From: Histoplasma ohiense
Lineage: Eukaryota > Ascomycota > Eurotiomycetes > Onygenales > Ajellomycetaceae
DNA: 64,000 nucleotides
Assembly (NCBI GenBank): GCA_017607445.1
Contig: JAEVHH010000005.1
Location: 3,663,001-3,727,000, forward strand
Direction: 5' to 3'
Shown here: positions 11,163 through 24,115 of the stretch, one piece after another
Position numbering within the stretch: position 1 is the first letter of the stretch
Layout: every line of letters starts with the position of its first letter
The notes under the pieces: generated by a model
Database searches by the model: none
Seen by the model: only the letters and a program-made list of their open reading frames with translations
Told to the model about the DNA's origin: nothing
Translations under genes and position numbers: made by a program

Positions 11163-11626
11163 GAATCAGTAATTTATAAAAAGAACATGACCTGGGACTA
11201 GATTTATAATATAAACAGTGTAAAGTGACTAATTTAAAAAACACTATATGGGACCAGGACTAAGAAATTTGATAATGGGACTGGAGAAATATTTAGTCCC
11301 AGTCCCATGCATGGTCACACAGCCAGTCTAATCATTAGTAGAAGAAAAAGTAGTTCAAATATAGAGTTTTTTTCTTAAAAAAAAAAAAAAAAAAAACCAT
11401 AAGTAAATGATAGAGGTAAAAAGAAGGGGGGGTGTTTGAGAATTTGCAAAATAAAGGGGAAAGTAATACAAGAGGGGATTAATGGAACAAAAGGCACAGA
11501 ATGAGAGGGAAAAGTGAGAAATCAAAACTAAAGATATATGAAAAATGAAACTAAAAAGCAGAAATAAATTTCAAGGCCTAGTTGAAAGGAATAAAATAGC
11601 CCCTCAACCGTCATCATAATCCCTAT

Positions 11627-11651
11627 CATCCATCCATCCATCCATCCATCC
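11627..11651. repeat. CATC tetranucleotide array
   Basis: Six consecutive CATC units in the spacer downstream of the clathrin gene. Confidence 0.9.
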
Positions 11652-11825
11652 GTACTTGAGAATCACGATATTTTTTTTTGGAATTTTCCTGTAAAAGGTC
11701 AAGAAACAAAACAGTATCCCGTCACTGCTCTAGTATTTTTTCTCCTTTTTTCTTTCTAGGTGTATTTTTCTTTTACAAACATTCATTGAGTTAGCTAGTT
11801 ACAGAGCGGGGTTTATTCCTGACAA

Positions 11826-14800
11826 TCAAAAGGGTCGGAATCCAGTGGGCTGGGGCGTGATACCGTTCGTATGGCCAAACGGAATGGGACTTGCAGATGG
11901 CGGCGCCGCCGCTGGGCCTTGGGTGAGCATAAGTCGTGATCCACCTAGAACTGGGGTGTTGTCTTCTTCCTTTTTCTGGGACGCTTCGCGGGCCTTGCGC
12001 TCTTCGTTGTCCTTCTTGAGAAGCTCAACAGTGCGGACTTGTTGGCTAAGAAGATTGATCATGTAGGGCATGGAAAAGTCGGTCAGTCTGTGGCGCCATG
12101 AGATTTCCATGACCACATCTGGTCGGATGAGGTCATAGCAGGCGTATAGCATGCCAACGTAACATTCTCGGCTACCGATATCCACGAACTGAAAGTCAAA
12201 TGTTAGCAATTAATGGTTGCCATATAATTACATCTAGAAAAAAACGTTCCCGATGGAAAATACGTACGTATCTTAGCAGTTCTTCCACAACTTCAGTCTT
12301 TCCTGAGATAGCCGCCGTCTCGATAGCATCCTTGAAGAGCTTGTCTTGTTTTGAAAGAGAAATCGATTTCTCCCATCTCTTGTTTTTGCGGTAGATGCTG
12401 GCCGCGATTTGTCTGAAGAAGACCAGGTCATGCTTCTCAAGTCTCTGCGCTAGCTCTACAGGATCGTAGTTGTCATAATTCTCCACCGAATCTCGCAAGG
12501 TCTTGTGATCTTCCTCTTCAATCAACAAGTCGTTAATAGCATTATTGACGGCCTTCTTGTTCTGTGGTTGTACATTAAGCAAGAATGGCTTGATAAGAGG
12601 AATATTATCGGACTTCTCAAACATCCGAACGACACGGTTGACATCAATACGTGGAGTAAGGACTTGCAGAAGGTCGGTCAGTAGCAGTGGTTGTTCCTGA
12701 AGGTAGAAATTCAACGCGCGGTAGTAAATTTCGAGATTTGCAACCTTGACGATGATATCTTTGAAAGAGTGGTGCTCCCAGGAGTCCGCTGCCCTTTCCA
12801 TCATTGCTAGTGCAGCATTATCCCATTCATCATAGTGACAGTACAAGAACACCAGCTCTGGCCACAGATTTGCCTCTTCGCAAGCCCGGATCATTTTAGG
12901 GATGTTGATTCGTGTCCAAAATAGTTTCAGGTGCTCCATAACTTTGTCTGGGTGATATTTGGACAAAGAGATACCCAATTCCGTGAACATACCCATGTGA
13001 GCTCTCTCCAGGCCGAGCCCAGCCTCCAAAACAGCAATAAGCTCATCGAAATAGCCATTTCGCTCATATTGGTGAACTAAATCCTGCAATTCTTCAGCGT
13101 GAACAATGAGATTGAGACCGCAAATTTGAGCAAGACGGAATTCTTTCTTAGAAACACACGCCTCGTTGACTTGCTTCCATACTTTGATGTTGTTGGCTTT
13201 CCGAGCGCACTCAACAGCGGCCTGATATTCTTCGAGGTGCACGAGAGTAGTGGCAAGTTTCGCCCAGTTGGAGATGCTGGTATAGAATATCTTGGCAGCC
13301 TCATGGAAGCCTTCCTCATAAGCCTTGTCACCAGACGCCTCCACATCTGCGACGTTTATACCTCGCAAGAAGTCCTCTAGCTCGCTTAATTGATCCAACC
13401 TGGCATAGCTGAAGGCCAATGCGGTATCAACAGCAGGTTCCCGTAGCGTTTTCCGAGCCATTTTAAGGAACTCGACAAGGTCAACGTCCTTCCCAGCATG
13501 CGTGGCAGTTTCGATTACTTCATTATAATTGGACGGGTCACCAGCTCGGATATACGACGCAATAGAATCAGAAATGCGGAGCCCATCCAGCTGAGCCTTC
13601 GCTACCTTGCTCCAAACTTCGGGAAGTTCAACACCCTCCGCATATTCCTGTGCACGGTCGATGCTAACAATGGAATCGACAAGGACGTTGGTGGCAGCCA
13701 GATGGTTGTCAACCTTCTTGTAAATTTCAAAAGCCTCCTCGTACAAACCCACAGAAACACACATCGTCGCAATTTCATCGGCATTGAACTCAGAAAGTTT
13801 ATGGATGTAATCCATGAGGCGGCCTTTATCGGCTTTGGCAGCGGTAAGCATCATCAGATTTTGCAGGCTGCTATTATCACTGAAAGGGGATGGTTCCAAA
13901 ATGATCTTCTCCAAAAGTTCGATGAGTTCGCCTGGCAAGTCGGCATCGAGGAAGGCCTTGACAGCAATAGACACCTTATCCGGCTCAGCAGACTCAGGCA
14001 CGGCAGTGGCGACGACTTGATCTACCAATGCCCGGCGGTGGATGTTATTCGCGTTAAGAACAAATGCCCATATTTCGGGATCCGCACGCTCCAAAAGATA
14101 ACGAGCTTGAGCGCGGTACATAGAGTTCTCATTAGTGATATTGATGAGCTCAAGATCGTTCTGTCCCTTGCGATAGGCAACGTAGGCAAGGTTGGGATCA
14201 CGCTTCTCGCAATACTTTCCAACGATAAGAGGATCGTAGAGATCGTTCTCCTTTAAGAATTTTTCTGGGTTGTTATTACTATCGATATAAATCTTGGCGA
14301 GAGCGTTGTAAACGGCTTGTTGCTGGTTCCCAGTGGCAAGTGTATTCTCCAGGAATGGAAGAAGGATCTTAAGGCGATTTCGAGACTCGACCTCGGAAAC
14401 AAGGTCATCAATGGGAATTGATGCAGCGTCAACCGTAGAAAGAAGGTTCTTGATGATGCTCTCCTCACAGTCAACATCCAACAAACCGCCGACGACAGCT
14501 GGAGTTCTGGATGGGTTAACCCGTTGGACATAGACCTCAATGGACCGATACTGCTGGCTTTGATAAAGATATAATACAAGGTCATGAATAAAGTTGAAAC
14601 GGTCGCAAACAATGATCAAAGGCAGTTGCTCGGTTAGGCGAGCTTCCTTCAAGAAATTCTTAACTTTCTCTGGGTTGTAGTAATTGCTTTCCCTGCAAAT
14701 GCGCTCTACCTCGGTCAGTTGGTTCATTGCGGTTGCAGCTTCGATATACTTGAAATGGACATCCGGATCTTCGCTTAGATTTACAATGCTGCCAAGGTAA

Positions 14801-17376
14801 TAGAAAAGGCCTTCGGCAGTTCGATACTTCTCGAAGAGGTTGATCAAGTTAGTCGGACCAAGGAGATCTGAAAATTTGGTGGCAATTTGAACAACAGCCG
14901 ACAAGTTTTGTCGGAGGTTGGTTTTCAGCATCTCATTCATACACTCCAAACACTGCTCGACCGACAGGCGTCCAAAATAGCTAATTAACCATTCTGGGTT
15001 CAGCTTGTCTGTGCGGACAATATTTCGCATGATGACAGCAGGATCGTCGGTATTCTCCAGAGCACGTTGGTAGAGCTGTGCATTTTCACAAAGCTGCGAT
15101 ATTCTTGCTTTATCGTAGTGTGTAAACATCTCATTGCCAAGTATGGCATCCGCGACCTGCGGGGCATTGACAAGGTTCATCTCAAGCAATCTCGTCTGAA
15201 GATGTGCATGCTCAGGCTTGTTATCTTTCAGTGCATCGAGCAGGAATGCAGTCGCTTGTTGAACCATGTTCTGAGAAATGAACACATCAACGACACGATC
15301 CAAGTCCACAAGAGCGCCATTTTCATCGCTGGCAAGTTGTGTTGCGAACTCCGCACACTTCTCAGGGTTGACGCGCACAATATGCTGGAGGAGCTGAATG
15401 TAGTCTGGCTGGTATCCGGCTTGCTTCGAGAAGGCCAAAATCTTGTCGAACTGGCCGGTTTCGGCAAAGCCGGCGACCACTTTGTGAGGCACATTGGCTT
15501 TCAAGTAGATGTTGAGTGCAAGATTCATATCATGTGGGCGCACCAGATCACCCAGTTCCTCCGAACACCCGAGCTTGTTTTCGGACATCCATTTTTCCAG
15601 GAGATGTTTTCGACCTTGCTGCAGCACAGGTCTCACCAGCTCCACACTCTCATATTGGTTCATACCACCTTGATCAAGGAGCATCCCAAAATATTGCAAG
15701 ATAACGGACATGCCTGTTGCGGGCTGCGGAGCATTCTTGAGGAGATTAATGGTTGCAGGCGTACGAAGGAATCCGCGAGGAGAGTTAGCTGCAATCTTGG
15801 CAGCTTGGACATAATCTCCCCGTGCCACCATTGAGTCGAATTCTCTCTTCAGAAAACCATCCGCTCCTGGAAGTCCTCCCTTCGACGCGAGTCTGACTGC
15901 AAGTCCTTCGTTATTGAGCTTTTGTAAAATGTATGGAATTATCTTGTCCTCATCGACGCTGACGGCAAGAACTTGGCCATCGCGGTTAACTCCAACGAGA
16001 CCCGCCGATTCCGAATCAAGGGCCGTGGCGAATATCGATCTAGAAGAAATTCTGTTCAAAAACAGACAGCTACCACTCTCCAGATCGTACAGATGAATGA
16101 AACCGAACATCGTCACGATGTAAGCGATATCGTACTTCCTAGAAAGCTGAATAGAAGAGGGAAAATCTGTAATGGCCTCTGGTGGGAAAAAGAGTTGTTC
16201 AGCTTTCTTGGGAAATTTTTTAGTGGGATTTTCGTTGTCGATTTCCACAATGTGTATTTTTGCAGCGGTTGAAGTTCGAACAGCAAACGTGAAGATTTTC
16301 GTTTCAGCAGGGTTTCCGGCGACGCGGATTTTGCCAAAGGCTGCTGCGTGCCCTTCGATTACTTGGGATTCGGATCGCGCACGGGAATAAAGTTGAATCT
16401 TCCCCAGAGTGGGCTTGCTGTTGTCTTGGGCCTGAACAGCAATAACTGCCGTCCATTGCTCATCATCTGTAGTTTGGTAGTTAAAGACTTTCCAATGCTA
16501 GAAGCCGCAGAAACGGTCAGTCAGAAAATCTCAGGAAAAAAAATACGATAGATAAGATACCCACCTCCTCATCTATCCTTTCTTTATGCACAGATGCTTC
16601 AACAGGCTGGGTTTTCTCGCCGAATACGTCCCAGTGGTAGGAATGGGTTGCTGTCACCAGGGCAAGAGAACGCTCATTAATCCACTTCCAGAACAATATC
16701 TTGACTCTAAATCTAACGTCCTTCAGTATCTGTTCCGTCTGGAGGTTTATGATTCGGAGATTTCCGTCTTCCGACCTGACGGCTAGAATGTATTTATTCC
16801 AATGCATAATAGCACTCTCGCCAGGGATGGAACGACGGATGATTTCATCTGGGTTTTTGGGATTGACGACAACGATCTGCTGTTGGCCACCGACATTCTT
16901 TCGTACGCAGACGAAGCGGTCGGACTCAACGGTCTGATTTTGTGATCATGAGATGGTTAGATTTAAATAGTTCTAGAAAGGACAGGGGTTGATGTTTAAG
17001 GGGGAAAAAAAAGTATCAGAAGATGTATGGGCAACCTACACATGTGCTAGGAAAAATGGCGTTCTCCTAGATGGGGAAACGAGGGTATTAGCACGCTATT
17101 CATTTTGATTGTGCAACTTGCCGCCAGCTTCGATAGAGATGCGCGGTTCCCTAATTGAGCTGGCAATGAGATGTCGCATGTGGAAAAAGTCGTGGTTTGC
17201 ACTGGGCACTAAAAACATACCGAAACTCCGATTGATTTCAGCTAAAGACAAACCAGGCAGAAATCAAAGTCAGCCTTGAATGCCCATATACGCAAGCTCG
17301 GGTTTGAAACAGAGACAGCTGTGTATACCTGTAAAAGCTCAGTGAGCTTGATTGGGATGTCTGCGGGATTGGCCAT
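11826..17376 (-). CDS. chc1: clathrin heavy chain
   Basis: Six exons read right to left: 17329-17376, 17221-17241, 17040-17066, 16565-16933, 12268-16497 and 11826-12188. They join in frame to 1685 aa, matching the roughly 1680-residue family. Clathrin heavy chain trimerises into triskelia that coat vesicles at the plasma membrane, trans-Golgi and endosomes. The N-terminus MANPADIPIKLTELLQ leads into the seven-bladed propeller (about residues 1-330), followed by the linker and the long alpha-helical CHCR repeats that end near FVDIGSRECYVGMLYACYDL. The C-terminal tail carries RLMLTQ, a variant of the QLMLT motif that recruits Hsc70 for uncoating. The first three exons are very short (48, 21 and 27 nt) and were placed by homology plus GT-AG borders; the remaining exons are secure. 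All introns are GT-AG. Confidence 0.95.
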
Positions 17377-19137
17377 GGTTGCGAAGGCCGAAGGACGACG
17401 ACCTCATGCACCCAAACAAAACGCCTCGCGCAAAGAGATGAGTCGCGCGTGAGGGCAATAGCAATGACGTGACCAAGAAGGAAAAAATGCAGGAAATGGA
17501 AAGAAAGAGAAGGGAAGAAAGAGTGGTGGTATGAGGGATTGGGGGTGGAATGGAGGTGCGAAGATGCTGTCTGAAGGGGAGAATCCAGCTTCAGGAGATT
17601 GTTGTCGTGGCCTGGGCTGTCAGGTCACGTGGCAGCCGCATCCGCCAGGCCACCTAAAGGACGTGGGCGTGGATGTGGATGTCTGCTTCTTCAATGTCCA
17701 TCACTTCGGCTGGCGGACGACCCACCGGCTGGCTGTCCATCAAATCCTCAAAAAGGGCTAACAATCTCCTTTGTCTCTTTGTATCTTCGGTCTAATATTG
17801 GGTCAGTTCGCCAGCATACTACCTTATCCCTACATTCAATCGAATCCGAGTATACCTTGTGATTAGTACCATGCGATATGTACTATACGGATCACAAGGG
17901 CGGCCAATATAAGCAATGCATACCCAGTGGCCACTGTTGTTCTTCCAACCTTCAGGGAAATAAGGAATAAGAGAGGCAATAAGAAGTTTCCTGCGCATGA
18001 TATCGCCTTCAATTTCTCCGCCCACCACTCTCCTCCTCACCTAAGCATCGATCGGTGAGGACGTGGTAATATTAAATGCACTCTGCATGAACATGTACAT
18101 GTGCATACCCGTCTTTCCTATCCGCCTTTTCCCGAGACAATCATTCTCAATTGTGCGAGGGGAGATAAAAAGCGTAATCTGCAGTGCCCCTTTCTGTCCA
18201 AGCCAGCCAATTCTACAAATAGCAGTGCCAATAACCCCTTCACCAAAAATAAACACCAGGGCTCGGTGGTAGTTAGTTAACCTGCCTCCAGGGACTGGCT
18301 CTGAAGAACCCGACAACCATGATAGAAGATTGAAGAGCAAAATAGGGATTCAATCAATGATTCCAGTGTAATGGGTAGGTGTTGTGTAGTTGACCCTCTG
18401 CCTCTGGCATAACCATTTTTTATCATGACTGCCCGCAGACCGACCTACTTACAGATGCATAGAGATTGATAGTCGAAGACTACCTACCATCCGTTCACCT
18501 CCCTCTGTGTGTGAGATAGATTAATATGCAGCGCTTCTGTTGAGATTGTAGCTTCGTCCTCCTCCAAGTTGGATCAAGCCACATCCCCCCAATTCCTACT
18601 GCTCTCTTGCGCCTGGTGGCGCCTAATGACAACAATATGAACATGAATAACGGGAATCGACAACCTCATGAGGCCTGGTGATGGCCACCGTGATGTTGGG
18701 CAGGTCTGGTTGAGTTGAAAAGGGGATGAAAGTAGTAGTTCAGTTCGTGTATCCTAGTACCTTAAGTACTGGAAATAAGAATAATCAGGATAATAAGGTG
18801 CAGAGAGAGTTATAAAACCACATCGTTGAAATTGGAAAGAGAAGAGAAGAGAAGACAAGGTATCAATGAAACGTAGATTCAAAAATATGAGAAGCCGGTC
18901 CTTGGACTCCAGCTTTATACGTATTGTATATACTTGTTACACTATAGGATGCAGGCTTCATTAGAGCTCTTACAATCACAGGCTGAAATCGCCACGAACT
19001 TTAACTTTTGATAGCTGTCTAATTTTTTCATTTTACTCCCAGCAGTTAATGATATAAAAAAAGAAGAAAGAAAGAAAGAAAAGGGAAAAAAAGGCAAATA
19101 TGGGAACAAAAAGTAAATTATATACTAAAAAATCAAA
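17377..19137. other. spacer between clathrin and ADE17
   Basis: 1.76 kb with no recognisable gene. It includes the clathrin promoter (right of 17376) and the ADE17 3' UTR (left of 19138). An ACATGTACATGT word lies near 18091. Open frames up to 99 codons look random. Confidence 0.5.
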
Positions 19138-21318
19138 TCAATGGTGGAACAGCCGAGTGCCTTGTTCCACAAACACAATCCCCAATTTTTCCGCTGTTTC
19201 AAAGACAGGGCCATCGTTCTGGCTCCCGCTTGGGGCAGCGATGTATTTAGCACCAGACCGTGCGGCGCGAAACACATTGTCGATGAACGGGAACTGTAGT
19301 AAAAAAACAAGCATCAAAAGAACAAGGGCATATTAGCAATGTACCCTCTAAAAACAGACCGGACGAAGAAAAAATAAGGGGCGGGGAAGGAAGCAAAAGT
19401 AAAACAAATGCAAAAAAGAAGACTCACAAAAGCATCCGACGAAACGGCCACCTCCCCCAACTGCTTCAGCCACGCATCCCTCTCCTCAACCGTAAACGGC
19501 TCCGGCACACACCCTTCCTCAAACACTCTCTCAAAATCAGCCTTCTCGACCGCATTCCCCGGCACCTGCCCGGAACACAACATGTCAATCGCATTGCTCT
19601 TATCTGCCCGCTTCGTGCCGGGCTTCCAGCGGATATTCAGCACCTTCTCATGGAACCGCATCCACCAGTTATCTGCCTTGTCGCCCGCCAGGCGCGTGCA
19701 ATGGATGCGGCTCTGCTGGCCTGCGCCAAGGCCGATTACCTGCCCGTTCAGCGCGTAGCAGACAGAGTTCGATTGTGTGTATTTGAGCGCGATGGTGGCC
19801 ACGGTAAGGTCGCGCAGGGCGGAGTCGGGGAGCTTTTTCAGGCCCTTGGGCGTGACGATGGACGTGAAGGATTTGTTGGGGTGGATGGTTGCGTCGTTGC
19901 GGTGTTGAGACAGTTGGATGCCATAGACGGTGCGGGATTCCTCGGCGGGGGGTTTATAGGTCTCATCCATTTGGAGAACGAGATATTTACCGCCCTTTTT
20001 CTTGGTGAGGAGGGCTAGGGCCTCCGGAGTGTAGCCCGGGGCGATGACGCCGTCAGAGACTTCGCGGGATATTATTTTGGCGGTAGGAACGTCGACGATA
20101 TCGGAAAGGGCGATGAGGTCTCCGAAACTGGACATGCGGTCTGCGCCTCTGGCGCGGGCGTATGCTTGTGCCAATCCCGAATCGTCAATGCCGGCGATAT
20201 CGTCGACCATGTATACCTTCTTCTCCTTCTCGTTCAGCGGGACGCCAATGGCTGCACCAGCAGGAGAGACGTGTTTGAAACTGGCAGCAGCGGGGTAACC
20301 CAGAGCCTGCTTCAATTCCTTGACGAGAGGCCACGAGTTCAAAGCATCAAGAAGGTTGATATATCCCGGAGACCCACCAAGGACCTTGAACGGTAGCTGG
20401 CTCTGTCTTGTGAAGGCACAAGCGGGTTTCTGGTGGGGATTCGCACCGTAACGAAGTGGGATGTACTGAGAATCAGCAGCATACTTCTTCCTGAAAAAGC
20501 CCGAGATCGCCTCATCGTAGTTCGCGGTATGTTCAAACGCCTTCAGAGCGTAGAGTTTCCTGTTCTTCTCCGAGATATCCCCCGCCTCCAGCTCAATTAG
20601 GAATTCCGGGTAATCGTTGGGATCGCTGAGGATGGTAACACGGGCATGGTTCTTGGCCGCAGCGCGCAGCAGAGTGACACCTCCAATATCAATCTCCTCG
20701 ACAGCCTCTTCAATGGTAACATCGGCCTTGGCCACAGTCTCCTTGAACGGGTATAGGTTGCAGACAACGAAATCGACCTTGGCGATCTTCTGGTCTGCCA
20801 GGTCCTGTTCGTCGGATTCGATATTCCGGGCGAGGATGCCGCCGTGAACTGCCGGGTGGAGAGTCTTCACACGACCGCCCAACATTTCAGGGGCATGTGT
20901 GATGGCCGATACATCTCTGGTTCAAACCAGCCATCAGTATTGTTGACAGCGGAAAGCCCATTGACATGGAATTTATGCCTGCCCTCAAGAAGCGACCAAC
21001 TCACTCAACCGGGAACCCAGCCTCCCTAATCATTTTCGCCGTACCACCAGATGCGAGCAAGCGGACATTGTGTTGGATAAGACCCTTAGCCAAATCTAGT
21101 AGGCCGGTTTTGTCGTAGACAGACAAGATCGCTGGAGCAATTCAAGTACAAATAAGGTTTAGCAATGGAAAATGTAGAATATGTTGGAAGAAGACAAATC
21201 GATATGTACCTGACTTCTGCACCATCTTGTCACGGAAATACCTAAGAGCAGGCTTGTCGAGCTGGGTAGCGTCGAGAGATTTCTTGAACGTCTGGGTGGA
21301 TGGGACCTCATCAGCCAT
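19138..21318 (-). CDS. ade17: bifunctional AICAR transformylase / IMP cyclohydrolase
   Basis: Four exons: 21210-21318, 21005-21131, 19428-20916 and 19138-19293, joining to 626 aa. The enzyme carries out the last two steps of de novo IMP synthesis. The N-terminal MGS-like cyclohydrolase domain has AILSVYDKTGLLDLAKGL and GGRVKTLHPAVHGGILAR. The AICAR transformylase domain has the catalytic FKHVSPAGAAIG (the Lys-His pair is essential in the human enzyme) and the C-terminal AAPSGSQNDG segment. The first exon encodes 36 residues before the AILSVYD strand, about 31 more than yeast or Aspergillus proteins; an internal Met (residue 32, MVQKS) would give a family-length protein. All introns are GT-AG. 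Likely cytosolic. Confidence 0.95.
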
Positions 21319-21949
21319 AACATGTTGCAAAAACTGGATTGGCCGATGTTTCCCCAGTACAACAGCAAGAAAAAAGAAAAATTTTCAGTGGTAGAAAATT
21401 GAACAAACGGCAACAAAGCGAAACAGAGGCGAGCAAGGACGGACAGAGCAGGAGGACTCAGAATGAGCTATATCATCACCCAGCCAAACCCCCTCAGTCG
21501 GTCTCTTCTAAAGCCCCTCCCCCCAGGGATCCCCACACCAATCACCAAAAACAGACAATCAGACCACATCAGGGAACCACCAAAGGGATGAAGACGGTAA
21601 ATGGCGACAAGGCATTGGCATTAGTATTAGAGATCGAGATGCGAACAGCTTACCTTACCTTGAGATTGGTCAACAATTGCTACCTCGCAGACATGTGCTC
21701 AAAATAAAGCGAATGAAGAAAAGAAGAAAAGTGAGAAAAGGACCGGCGGTAACCTGAATAGAAAAGTGAATAAAGGGTAACCTGTCAAGCAATTATTCTC
21801 ATTATCTCTTCTCCTTGTTTTTTGCCCGCCGAATCATTTTTCTTTTCCATGAAGTTTAGTTGATTGTGTTCCTGGCCCCTCAACCCCACCATGCTTATGT
21901 AATACGGCATTCGATATAGTTACTCTGTAGGCATATGGAGTACGGAGTA

Positions 21950-22350
21950 CGGTTGAACGTGGTTAATAAAAAGTTGAACATGGTTAATTTTTCGGGCCGG
22001 AATAACCTTCGGCGTGGTTTTGAGCATAAACCATGTCAACCCCTCCATTAAAACTACACACACTAGCCATTTCACATACATATTTCACACATCTTCAAAC
22101 GCATCGGACACAGTGAATTTATCATATTTCTCAGAGCTCTATTTCTTAGCCAACCTGGATTCTAACTCATAACTGCTTTTCAGATGTTGAAGAGTCTCAG
22201 ATGTTGAAGTAGGAGTCTGTAGGACTAAATAAGAGCCGATTAGTAATATACAGTGAGGGTGTGCACAAGAGTGAAGAGCGGAGCGTGGTTTATTTTTCAG
22301 ACCCACTTTTTTTAAACCACGTCCAGCTTTTAATAAACCACATTCAACTG
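21950..22350. mobile_element. 401-bp TIR element (MITE-like), copy 2
   Basis: The left end CGGTTGAACGTGGTTAAT and the right end CCACATTCAACTG are inverted repeats. TA dinucleotides flank both sides (21948-21949 and 22351-22352). It shares with copy 1 the words TTTTTCGGGCCGGAA near the left end and AGACCCACTTTTTTTAAA near the right end, while the middle appears unrelated by eye. No transposase frame. It lies about 630 bp upstream of the ADE17 start. Confidence 0.8.
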
Positions 22351-23964
22351 TAACCCGGTTAGATGTTACTAGTAGTTAGTTAAAAGGGAATTTCCCCTCC
22401 TGCACCAGACGAGGAATTGACCTCTATTATTTGAATTGAAACCACGTCAAACAGGAGGACGATTTGACATATTTATTTGTCTTGTTGTATCTTGATTCCC
22501 CCGGAATCCCCCCACACTTCTGATGATCATGGGCTGTGGAGATCAGAGTAGAAGGCATGGCGGGCAATGCTAGTATAAACTGGTCTTGTTGCAGCTTTCA
22601 CCTCTCGCTCTATTAATTCCAGAGGACATAGTAAATGGATAGATGAAGCTGATTCCTGTGCTTTGAAGTTTGAAATTTGTCCTGCTCTTTGTAACATACT
22701 AGTAGTCAACTGTGTTTCTATTTTCATTGAAGGATTGTAAAACTCCTTCATCGGCAATGTAAAAGTTCTAGTACTCATGAGTATCTCCCTGAAGAATCTG
22801 TAACATCTGAGGCAATTTCAATTCAGAGAGGAAGATTATTTATTCTGTTGATTACTGGTAGTAGTATAAAATGGATGGCGCCATGGGGTGAATGGATGTT
22901 TTCAACTCAAGCAGACACTTGATGTTAGCCACCACTGCTGGGACAAGACGGCAGTAGGCTCAAATATCACCCTCTCCAATAGGATGTTTGTTATAGCTGC
23001 CACTGCAAATATATATATATATATATAGGATAGGACGTTTATTGTGTAGTGCTAACCCATGGATACTGGATAACTGGTTGAACAGCAAGCAAACAAGGCA
23101 AACACCTCAACATCACATGATCCTCATCTCGACCTTCAAACATTATTTTTTTTCTGTTCTTCTTTTTTCCTCCTCTCTTCTTCTTCCTTCTTCCTTCCCC
23201 ATGAACAACGCAAAAAATAATCCAACATTCTACAAAAAAGCGTTCCTACAAAGGCAACTCTCTCTAAACCGTTTTTTGCCCATGAGGTATGGAAATCGTC
23301 TATTAGAATGGAGAGTAATTGAAAGGAAAAACTACCTTTGTTTGGTTTTTTTCCATTTTTTTCTCGTCGGTCTTGGGTGCAGTGTCATTCCTTCTCCGCG
23401 TTCCCTCTCTCTCCAGAGAAAAGATCGCGGAGGTAGGCTCTGAGTGGGATTGCAATGATTGGCGGGACATTCATTCAGATGTATAATTACAGATATGCTC
23501 GTTGAACGTTCGCGAGTTTTTATTTTTTATTATTTTTTTGGAAGCAAGGCAGAATGTACATGTACAGTACATATACATGTAAGGAAAGGATGGTCATTTA
23601 TTTTCCCTTTTATATAAATAATCAGACAAGCGAAAAAAGAAAATATATCGGTCGTTATTCAAACTGTCAATAAAAGTACATTGAGAAATAATACATACAT
23701 GCACTGGGGAATCAAGTAACCGAATAATGTTATCTCTAATTTTACCTCCTCGCCGCCATTTAACATAGTTGAGATTGTAAACATCAAGTTTCTCGCTTCC
23801 TCCTTCCTCCATCCTTTCCCCTTGGCTAATCGAGTGCGTATTTCCAACTTTGTGATTTCTCTTTCCACTTCACTCCCCCAACACAGGTGAAGGAGGCCCC
23901 TGCATTAAAAGCCGCCTTTCCCAGCCGGATTGTAATCCCATAGAAAAAATAACGACAGCCAGCG

Positions 23965-23971
<7 letters not shown>

Positions 23972-23998
<27 letters not shown>
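23972..23998. repeat. A27 homopolymer
   Basis: Uninterrupted run of 27 A about 120 bp past the INSIG gene stop; in that gene's sense it reads as T27. Confidence 0.9.
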
Positions 23999-24000
<2 letters not shown>

Positions 24001-24115
24001 TGGGGGGAGGCAGAAAAGCAAAGAAGCAAAATTTTTTCTCAGCGAGAAATGAGATGAGACCAAACTGCGGTCCTCTCTCTCTCTCCAACCGTTAACAAAC
24101 AGCCAGATGTCCAGC

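Larger units (their letters stand above)
10033..11825. other. repeat-rich spacer between dib1 and clathrin
   Basis: 1.8 kb without genes. Contents: a CA microsatellite (10355-10377), a minisatellite (about 10545-11000), a palindrome-rich patch (11010-11330), an A20 run (11377-11396) and a CATC tetranucleotide array (about 11627-11651). The distal part should include the clathrin 3' UTR, whose stop is at 11826. Confidence 0.6.
21319..24115. other. spacer between ADE17 and INSIG genes
   Basis: 2.8 kb without a recognised gene. It holds TIR element copy 2 (21950-22350), a TA microsatellite (about 23007-23027), a cluster of ACATGTAC words (about 23553-23580) and an A27 run (23972-23998). The proximal part is the ADE17 promoter; the distal part should be the INSIG 3' UTR. 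Confidence 0.5.

Noticed and set aside
13498..14256. 252-codon plus-strand frame inside the clathrin gene
   Set aside because: Antisense shadow of the long clathrin exon.
15067..15834. 255-codon plus-strand frame inside the clathrin gene
   Set aside because: Antisense shadow of the same exon; no recognisable protein.
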